This document shows positions 4,797 through 9,343 of a DNA stretch of 9,343 bases, piece after piece; the stretch's first letter is position 1; the number at the start of each line of letters is the position of its first letter. The notes under the pieces are model-generated. The model was given only the letters and a program-made list of their open reading frames with translations, did no database searches and had not been told where the DNA came from. Origin of the DNA: RGIG8775 sp045587785 (GTDB lineage: Bacteria > Bacillota > Clostridia > Oscillospirales > CAG-272). The DNA lies in contig JAZNDA010000042.1 in NCBI GenBank assembly GCA_045587785.1, positions 1 to 9,343 on the forward strand. Direction: 5' to 3'. Position numbers and translations under genes: made by a program.

Positions 4797-6524
4797 ATGG
4801 CATTCAAAAACAGAAAATCTAACTATCCCTTGTATGAGACCACTCACTTTGACAACGTCCGTACCATGGTGGAAAATGCGGCAAAGAACTTTTCTGACCG
4901 CTATGCTCTTACTTATAAAAATGACCCCCGCGATGCCGAGGTTCAGCATCTGACGTTTGCCGAGTGCCGTAAGTACGTGCAGGAGCTTGCTACCGAGTGC
5001 ACCGCCATGGGCTTGCGCGACAAAAACGTCGCCGTTATCGGCGAGGCATCCCCCTACTGGGTGCTGACCTACTTTGCGCTGATGTCCATGGGCGCGGTCA
5101 CCGTTCCCATCGACAAGGAGCTTCCCGCAGACGACATGGCGTCCATTCTGAACACCGCCGAGTGTGAAGTCGCGTTTATCTCCCCCGTAGCACAGGCTAA
5201 GGTGCCCGAGCTTCGTGAAAAGGTGGCAACACTCTCCACCGTCATCAGCATGGGGAAAGATTCCTATGAGGGGGCTATCCCCTTAGAGGAGCTTCGCGAG
5301 AAGGGCGCGGCTCGCGTGGCTGAAGGCGATAATTCCTATTACGATTATGAGATTGACAACGACAAGCTGGCATCCATCGTCTTTACCTCGGGTACAACGG
5401 GCAAGGGCAAGGGCGTTATGCTGTCGCAAAAGAATATCTGCTCGGATATGGAGCAGGGTATGTACAACTTCCAGATCACCTACAAGACGCTTCTCGCACT
5501 TCCGCCCCACCACACCTTCGGTTCGACAGTGAATATCATCGGACATTACGCGCAAGGCTGTGAGATCTACGTTTCCTCGGGCATCAAATATATCCTCAAG
5601 GAGCTTCAGGAGTTCAAGCCCACACACCTTGTGCTGGTTCCTTTGTTTGTGGAGACCTTCTATAAGAGAATTATGGCCACTGCCGAAAAGACGGGACAGC
5701 TTGCCAAGCTCAAGAAGGGCATGGCTGTATCGGGGGCACTCAGAAAAGTGGGCATCGATATGAGAAAGAACCTGTTCGCCAGTGTCACCAAAAACTTTGG
5801 CGGCGAATTGCAGATGATCATCTGCGGCGGCGCGGCACTGAATCAAAAGATCATTGATTTCTTTGAGGGCATCGGCATTATCATTCTCAACGGCTACGGC
5901 ATTACCGAGTGCGCACCGCTGATCTCCTGCAACCGAAACGAGTACCGCAAACAGGGCTCGGTGGGTCTTCCCATCATCGGCGGCGAGGTCAAGATCGTTG
6001 ATCCCGACGAAAACGGCGAGGGCGAGATCGCATACCGGGGTCCCAACGTCATGCTGGGTTACTACAAGCAAGAGGAGGCGACCCGTGCGGTCATCGACGA
6101 GGAAGGTTTCTTCCACACGGGCGACTTTGGCAGAGTGGAGCTTGAGGGTGAGGATCAGTGGATCTACATCACGGGACGCCTTAAGAACCTTATCATCCTC
6201 TCCAACGGCAAGAACGTATATCCCGAGGAGATCGAGACCGATATCCAAGGCATTTACGGTGTGAACGAGGTCGTAGTTTACGCAGGCGAGAGCAAGGGGG
6301 ACAACCAGAAAGAAGTCATCGTTGCCGAGATCTACCCCGACCTTGAGGGACTGGCTTCTCACGGCATCACCGACGTTGACAAGTATTTTAGCGAAGAAGT
6401 CAAGAAGATCAACGAAAAGAACGTATCCTACAAGAGCGTGGGACTTGTCAAGATCCGTGACACCGAGTTCCCCAAAAACACATCCAAGAAGATCACTCGC
6501 TTTGCGATTGATAAAACAATTTAA
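4797..6524 (+). CDS. AMP-forming acyl-CoA synthetase (long-chain fatty-acid-CoA ligase-like)
   Basis: This 575-residue cytoplasmic enzyme belongs to the ANL superfamily, which activates a carboxylic acid as an acyl-AMP and then transfers it to a thiol, usually coenzyme A. Visible core motifs: the phosphate loop IVFTSGTTGKGKGVMLS (about 194-210), the aromatic YGITE motif (367-371), YRGPNVMLGYY, the adenosine-ribose TGD (441-443), the hinge segment GRLKNLIILSNGKNVYPEEIE, and the C-terminal lysine motif PKNTSKKITR with the expected catalytic Lys at 565. In that last motif the Gly before Lys, usual in the family, is Lys here. Length and the CGGAALNQKIIDFFEGIGI segment fit FadD/ACSL-type ligases better than acetyl-CoA synthetases, but acyl chain length cannot be read off, and an acyl-ACP synthetase is possible. 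The start is ATG 4797 with GAAAGAGG five bases upstream. Monocistronic, convergent with the esterase gene. Confidence 0.92.
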   Translation: MAFKNRKSNYPLYETTHFDNVRTMVENAAKNFSDRYALTYKNDPRDAEVQHLTFAECRKYVQELATECTAMGLRDKNVAVIGEASPYWVLTYFALMSMGAVTVPIDKELPADDMASILNTAECEVAFISPVAQAKVPELREKVATLSTVISMGKDSYEGAIPLEELREKGAARVAEGDNSYYDYEIDNDKLASIVFTSGTTGKGKGVMLSQKNICSDMEQGMYNFQITYKTLLALPPHHTFGSTVNIIGHYAQGCEIYVSSGIKYILKELQEFKPTHLVLVPLFVETFYKRIMATAEKTGQLAKLKKGMAVSGALRKVGIDMRKNLFASVTKNFGGELQMIICGGAALNQKIIDFFEGIGIIILNGYGITECAPLISCNRNEYRKQGSVGLPIIGGEVKIVDPDENGEGEIAYRGPNVMLGYYKQEEATRAVIDEEGFFHTGDFGRVELEGEDQWIYITGRLKNLIILSNGKNVYPEEIETDIQGIYGVNEVVVYAGESKGDNQKEVIVAEIYPDLEGLASHGITDVDKYFSEEVKKINEKNVSYKSVGLVKIRDTEFPKNTSKKITRFAIDKTI

Positions 6525-6554
6525 ATAATTTAAACATTGGAGGAAAACTCATCC

Positions 6555-6592
6555 TAGGGTGACAGCGGGTTCGTATATCTACTGTCACCCTA
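6555..6592 (+). terminator. Hairpin after the acyl-CoA synthetase gene
   Basis: TAGGGTGACAG (6555-6565) pairs perfectly with CTGTCACCCTA (6582-6592) across a 16-nt loop. There is no T-run after it, so it may be a transcript-stabilising stem or a weak terminator rather than the main one, which lies at 6623-6672. Confidence 0.5.
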
Positions 6593-6622
6593 AAGAAAGC
6601 GTCTGAAATAGCTTTCCAAAAT

Positions 6623-6672
6623 AAAAAATCTGTAGGTGGTTAGTTTTAAGACTAACCACCTACAGATTTTTT
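6623..6672. terminator. Perfect 22-bp palindrome, bidirectional terminator, repeat copy 2
   Basis: Arms 6623-6644 and 6651-6672 pair without a mismatch around a TTTAAG loop, starting with six A and ending with six T, which suits termination from both sides. It sits between two convergent genes, seven bases beyond the esterase stop. It is a second copy of the palindrome at 4542-4591, with the first 20 bases (from 6619) identical and several differences between copies falling on paired positions. Confidence 0.9.
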
Positions 6673-6679
6673 GTAAGAA

Positions 6680-7426
6680 TTATTTCTTTATTATCCAAGC
6701 CAGCACGTTCTGGATCTGTGCATCCCAGTATTCCCAGGTGTGGGCGCCCTTGGATTCCGAGTAGGTCAGATCGTATCCCAGCTTTTCAAGATGCTCCTTC
6801 ATCTGCACGTTGCAAGTGTAGTGCGAGTCCTCGGTGCCGCACCACTGGAACAGCGAGGGCAGGGGCTTGCCGCTTGCCTTCAGCTTTTCGGAAAGCGCAA
6901 AAATGTCATTGTCGCCGCCCATGGTGTCGGGAGCGAAAATGTGGGGGAACTCTTTGATGCGGGGGCTGATATCCATAACGCCCGACAGCGAGGCGGCTTT
7001 GGAGAAGGTCTCGGGACAGCTCATGGCGATCTTAAACGCACCGTAGCCGCCCATGGAAAGTCCTGCGATATAGGTATCCTCACGGCGTGGGGACATGTTC
7101 GGGAAAAACTCTCGGCAGATCTCGGGAAGCTCCTTGGCAACGTAGGTGAAATAGTTGCCCGAGGGGGAGTCGGTATACCAGCATCTGGCGGTGCTTGGCA
7201 TGACCACTGCCATGCCGTAGTTGCTGATGTAGCGTTCAATGGACGTGCGACGTTGCCAGATGGTGTGGTCATCACTCAGACCGTGCAAAAGGTAGAGCGT
7301 GGGGTAATTCTTGGCACCCTTGCCCTCCATGCCGATCTGTCCTGTAGTGTCCTGTGGCAGAATGACGTCCATCTGAACGCACATGCCAAGGGCTTTGGAG
7401 AAAAAGTCAACGTGAAAAAGAGCCAT
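6680..7426 (-). CDS. Alpha/beta-hydrolase esterase (putative esterase family, EstA/tributyrin esterase-like)
   Basis: This 248-residue serine hydrolase has no visible signal peptide and is probably cytoplasmic. The opening (HVDFFSKALGMCVQMDVILP) resembles EstA/esterase-D-type proteins that hydrolyse short acyl or acetyl esters. Motifs: oxyanion-hole LLHGLSDD (46-53), nucleophile elbow GLSMGGYG with Ser124, acid GTEDSHY with Asp200, and GAHTWEYW with His229, so the triad is complete. The start is the ATG at 7424-7426 on the minus strand, preceded by AAAGGAAA; a longer frame to 7708 would run through the promoter and into the divergent gene. Its own consensus promoter lies at 7461-7489 and it ends against a bidirectional terminator. 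The true substrate (acetylated sugar, feruloyl or S-formylglutathione type) cannot be decided from sequence alone. Confidence 0.9.
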   Translation of the reverse strand: MALFHVDFFSKALGMCVQMDVILPQDTTGQIGMEGKGAKNYPTLYLLHGLSDDHTIWQRRTSIERYISNYGMAVVMPSTARCWYTDSPSGNYFTYVAKELPEICREFFPNMSPRREDTYIAGLSMGGYGAFKIAMSCPETFSKAASLSGVMDISPRIKEFPHIFAPDTMGGDNDIFALSEKLKASGKPLPSLFQWCGTEDSHYTCNVQMKEHLEKLGYDLTYSESKGAHTWEYWDAQIQNVLAWIIKK

Positions 7427-7447
7427 GATACATTTCCTTTCTTTGAA

Positions 7448-7489
7448 TGGATGTTTTTTTATTATACATCCAAAGCCAAGTTTTGTCAA
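7448..7489 (-). promoter_or_regulatory. Perfect-consensus promoter of the esterase with overlapping inverted repeat
   Basis: On the minus strand TTGACA (7484-7489), a 17-bp spacer and TATAAT (7461-7466) match both consensus boxes exactly. An inverted repeat TGGATGT (7448-7454) / ACATCCA (7466-7472) with an 11-bp centre brackets the -10 box and the expected start near 7454. A promoter this strong with a symmetric site over its -10 is a plausible repressor operator, although the repeat could also be a short hairpin at the 5' end. Confidence 0.8.
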
Positions 7490-7494
7490 CCCCC

Positions 7495-7523
7495 TTGAAA
7501 AAGTCAAAATAGTATGGTAAAAT
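7495..7523 (+). promoter_or_regulatory. Extended -10 promoter of the MBL-fold/SDR operon
   Basis: TTGAAA (7495-7500), a 17-bp spacer and TAAAAT (7518-7523) with TG at 7515-7516. Transcription would start near 7530, giving a leader of about 23 nt. Its -35 is separated by only five C residues from the -35 of the divergent esterase promoter. Confidence 0.75.
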
Positions 7524-7552
7524 AAAGCAAAAGCAGGCAAGGAGATGAGAAA

Positions 7553-8440
7553 ATGGCAAGAAGAAAAAAGGGTGGTAAGCTGCTTTTGTCGCTGATCGCT
7601 ATCATTATACTGGCGATCGGCACGTGGAAGAGCGGACTTGCGGATGAATTTGTACCAAGCGTAGAGGTTGACGGAAGAGCGGAGTTCCACATTGTGGACG
7701 TCGGGCAAGCGGACTGTACGCTGATCCTGACCGAAAAGGGCAACATACTGATCGATGCAGGCGATATCGATACCAAGGACGAGGTCAAATCATATCTGGA
7801 AAGCGTTGGCGTAAGAGAGCTTGCGTATGCCGTGTTTACCCACCCCGATGCCGACCATATCGGCGGCGCGGCGACGGTGCTCCGCGGCTTTGACGTTGAA
7901 CACGTCATTCTTCCTGCACTGCATGAGAGCGACGTTCCCACCACCAAGGTTTATGCGGAAATGTTGACCGCGCTTGAGGAGGACGAGGATATCGAGGTGA
8001 TCGCCGCGGTAGCGGGGGACACCTATCAGCTGGGTGAATTGCATTTTGAGATTCTGGCACCGCTGTCGGACAACTATTCCAATATCAACAATTACAGCGT
8101 CAGCATCATGTTCGGTTTTGGGAGTACGTCCATGCTGTTTACGGGCGATGCGCTGGAGCAATCCGAGAGGGAAATGCTGGAGAAATATTCCGCAAATAAG
8201 CTGAGAGCCGATTTCTTTCAGGCGGGTCATCACGGCGCGAGCAACGCCAATACCGTGGAATTTATGAGAGCGGTGTCGCCGAAGATCGTGGCGGTGTCCT
8301 GCGGCGCGGACAATAAATACGGGCATCCCACAGGGGAAGCATTGGCGGCGTATGCCGAGGTGGGAGCGACCGTCTACCGTACCGACGAGCTGGGTACGAT
8401 GATCTTTGTGACCGACGGCAAGGAGATCGTGAAGAAATGA
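7553..8440 (+). CDS. Membrane-anchored MBL-fold metallohydrolase, ComEC C-terminal-domain type
   Basis: This 295-residue protein has a basic N-terminus (ARRKKGGK) and one hydrophobic segment (about 10-24), so it is either anchored with the catalytic domain outside or secreted after cleavage. The rest matches the ComEC/Rec2-type metallo-beta-lactamase domain: FHIVDVGQADCTLI (45-58), a LIDAGD strand, metal motif THPDADHIGG (H97, D99, D101, H102), FTGDAL (D199), and AGHHGASNAN (H226, H227), then GHPTGEAL (H258). In natural competence this domain is proposed to degrade the non-transported DNA strand, but the channel part of ComEC is absent here. Such stand-alone secreted forms are common in Clostridia and of uncertain substrate. 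Start ATG 7553 has AAGGAGATGA at 7539-7548. Its stop overlaps the next start as ATGA (8437-8440). Confidence 0.88.
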   Translation: MARRKKGGKLLLSLIAIIILAIGTWKSGLADEFVPSVEVDGRAEFHIVDVGQADCTLILTEKGNILIDAGDIDTKDEVKSYLESVGVRELAYAVFTHPDADHIGGAATVLRGFDVEHVILPALHESDVPTTKVYAEMLTALEEDEDIEVIAAVAGDTYQLGELHFEILAPLSDNYSNINNYSVSIMFGFGSTSMLFTGDALEQSEREMLEKYSANKLRADFFQAGHHGASNANTVEFMRAVSPKIVAVSCGADNKYGHPTGEALAAYAEVGATVYRTDELGTMIFVTDGKEIVKK

Positions 8441-9153
8441 AAAGAGTTTTGATCACGGGCGGCTCCCGCGGGATTGGCGCGGCGTGCGTGCGGATGTTTG
8501 CCGAGAGGGGCGACAGAGTTGTTTTCCTATATAATAAGAGCAGGGAGCAGGCAGAGATACTGTCAAAGGAAACGGGTGCGCTTGCTCTCCCTTGTGACGT
8601 CTCGGACGTGGCAGAGCTTAAGGCGGCGATAGGAGAGGCAAGCAAGTGGCTTGGCGGCGTGGACGTGTTGGTCAACAACGCGGGCACGGCACTTATCAAG
8701 CTGCTTGGGGATACAAGCGATGAGGAAATGCTGACGGTGTTCCGTACCGATCTTTTGGCGGCAACGGTGGCGTGCCGTGAGGCATCAAGAGATATGGTGC
8801 GTGGGCAAAAGGGGTATATCGTCAATATCGGCTCGGTTTGGGGCAGAGTGGGCGCATCCTGTGAGAGCGTGTACTCGGCGGCAAAGGCGGGGCTGAGGGG
8901 ACTCACCGTGGCACTGGCAAAGGAGCTTGGACCGTCAAATATTACGGTCAACTGTATTGAGCCGGGGGTGATCCTCACCGATATGAACGCCGCGCTGGAC
9001 GGAGAAACGCTTTCGGAACTAAAAGAGCAAACGCCGCTTTGCCGTCTCGGAGAGACGAAGGATATTGCCGATGCGGTGCTCTTTTTGACCTCGGGGAAGG
9101 CGGATTTTATCACGGGGCAGTGCATCGGAATCGACGGCGGGTTTGGGCTATAA
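8437..9153 (+). CDS. SDR-family oxidoreductase, 3-oxoacyl-ACP reductase (FabG)-like
   Basis: This 238-residue classical short-chain dehydrogenase shows the NADP(H)-binding GGSRGIG (8-14), NNAG (80-83), a catalytic Ser133 in NIGSVWG, and YSAAK (Tyr146, Lys150), followed by NITVNCIEPGVILTDM and the closing GQCIGIDGG, as in FabG. FabG reduces 3-oxoacyl-ACP with NADPH in fatty acid elongation, but many SDR paralogues act on other ketones. There are no other fab genes next to it, so it may be an additional, non-essential member. Its ATG overlaps the stop of the MBL-fold gene (ATGA), with no independent strong promoter seen; this suggests translational coupling, even though the two functions have no evident link. 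No clear terminator follows before the next promoter. Confidence 0.88.
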   Translation: MKRVLITGGSRGIGAACVRMFAERGDRVVFLYNKSREQAEILSKETGALALPCDVSDVAELKAAIGEASKWLGGVDVLVNNAGTALIKLLGDTSDEEMLTVFRTDLLAATVACREASRDMVRGQKGYIVNIGSVWGRVGASCESVYSAAKAGLRGLTVALAKELGPSNITVNCIEPGVILTDMNAALDGETLSELKEQTPLCRLGETKDIADAVLFLTSGKADFITGQCIGIDGGFGL

Positions 9154-9170
9154 ATAGGGCGAAAAATTTT

Positions 9171-9232
9171 TTGAAAAAAGTTGAAAAAATTTCAAAAAAC
9201 CCCTTGACAAGCGGAACGGAAAGTGATATAAT
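9171..9232 (+). promoter_or_regulatory. Strong stable-RNA-type promoter with 10-bp phased A-tract repeats
   Basis: TTGACA (9204-9209), a 17-bp spacer and TATAAT (9227-9232) are a full consensus, with TG at 9224-9225 as extended -10. Upstream, 9171-9200 is a 10-bp tandem repeat (TTGAAAAAAG, TTGAAAAAAT, TTCAAAAAAC) that puts A-tracts at 9174, 9184 and 9194 on one DNA face, plus another at 9162. This resembles the UP elements of rRNA promoters. Confidence 0.88.
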
Positions 9233-9343
9233 AGTCAAGCTCACCGCACGAGCGGGGGGGCGAAACGGTCATTGAAAATTGAACAACAAAGAGGAAAGTA
9301 CAAGCATATAGTATGTGCGAAACGGAACTCGAAAATTCTGAAA
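9233..9343 (+). ncRNA. Probable 5' leader of an rRNA operon (boxA-like antitermination region); 16S start not reached
   Basis: After the promoter there is no plausible gene start, and 9269-9292 reads TCATTGAAAATTGAAC then AACAAAGA, the boxA-like phrase typical of rRNA precursor leaders and spacers in Clostridia. A related stretch recurs at 9315-9343 (CGAAACGG shared at 9261-9268 and 9318-9325, GAAAATT shared at 9273-9279 and 9331-9337). The window ends before any 16S sequence, so the assignment is an inference from the promoter and leader style. A tRNA operon or another stable RNA is an alternative. Confidence 0.65.

Noticed and set aside
5283..6362. Long minus-strand reading frame (359 codons) opposite the acyl-CoA synthetase gene
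   Set aside because: It lies wholly antisense to a gene with complete family motifs, has no recognisable domain and no promoter, and is expected from the codon bias of the sense strand.
6539..6560. Shine-Dalgarno-like GGAGG after the acyl-CoA synthetase stop
   Set aside because: No start codon at a suitable distance opens a frame; stops occur at once and a hairpin follows.
6740..7498. Plus-strand reading frame opposite the esterase
   Set aside because: The minus strand encodes a full Ser/Asp/His hydrolase with a consensus promoter and terminator; the plus frame shows no family features.
8262..9125. Minus-strand reading frame of 287 codons over the MBL/SDR junction
   Set aside because: It is Ser/Pro-rich shadow translation crossing two well-supported genes, without ribosome binding site or motifs.
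9313..9343. Possible gene start ATG after AGAGGAAAG near the right edge
   Set aside because: The spacing from the purine-rich stretch to the ATG is too long, and the surrounding sequence matches an rRNA-type leader with repeated boxA-like motifs.
1..9343. CRISPR array, tRNA, transposase or integrase signatures
   Set aside because: No regularly spaced repeats, cloverleaf sequences with a TTCGANTC-type arm, or transposase/integrase motifs were seen on either strand by reading.

Overview
The window looks like a chromosomal segment of an anaerobic Clostridia-type Bacillota (Firmicutes), probably an uncultured gut lineage. The grounds are consensus sigma-A-type promoters, AGGAGG-like ribosome binding sites, a Gram-positive CpsB/CpsC/CpsD-type phosphotyrosine module, a secreted modular hydrolase with a DNRLRE/CBM96-like domain, and a Clostridia-style rRNA leader at the right edge. 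Genus cannot be fixed from the sequence alone.

Layout. (1) 1-1343: the 3' end of a large secreted alpha/beta hydrolase with an Ig-like domain and a DNRLRE/CBM96-like module. A second copy of the last module is broken by a frameshift and an apparent internal deletion, followed by unassigned coding debris. (2) 1346-1520: a strong hairpin and an AT-rich spacer with a promoter. (3) 1521-3910: one operon of three genes, a PHP-type tyrosine phosphatase, a Wzz-like membrane activator and a BY-kinase, closed by a hairpin at 3922-3949. No glycosyltransferase, flippase or polymerase gene follows. (4) 3992-4607: a monocistronic methylglyoxal synthase-like gene with its own promoter and terminator; several residues known to be catalytic in the E. 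coli enzyme are replaced. (5) 4714-6524: an AMP-forming acyl-CoA synthetase with its own promoter. (6) 6525-6679: a convergent intergenic region with two hairpins, one being a second copy of the palindrome that ends the methylglyoxal synthase unit. (7) 6680-7426 (minus): a Ser/Asp/His esterase. (8) 7427-7552: a divergent promoter pair whose -35 boxes lie only 5 bp apart. (9) 7553-9153: a membrane-anchored ComEC-type MBL-fold protein translationally coupled (ATGA) to a FabG-like SDR reductase. (10) 9171-9343: a consensus promoter with 10-bp-phased A-tracts and a boxA-like leader, most likely the start of an rRNA operon running out of the window.

How it works together. The operon at 1521-3910 is a self-contained phosphorylation cycle: the membrane activator switches on the kinase, the kinase phosphorylates its tyrosine tail, and the phosphatase reverses this. 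The acyl-CoA synthetase and the FabG-like reductase both belong to fatty-acyl chemistry but are in separate units. Six promoters with exactly 17-bp spacers are visible.

No obviously new multi-gene system is present. The points that most deserve a second look are the substituted methylglyoxal synthase, the orphan tyrosine-kinase cassette with tyrosine tails on both activator and kinase, the covarying palindrome pair, and the back-to-back promoters.
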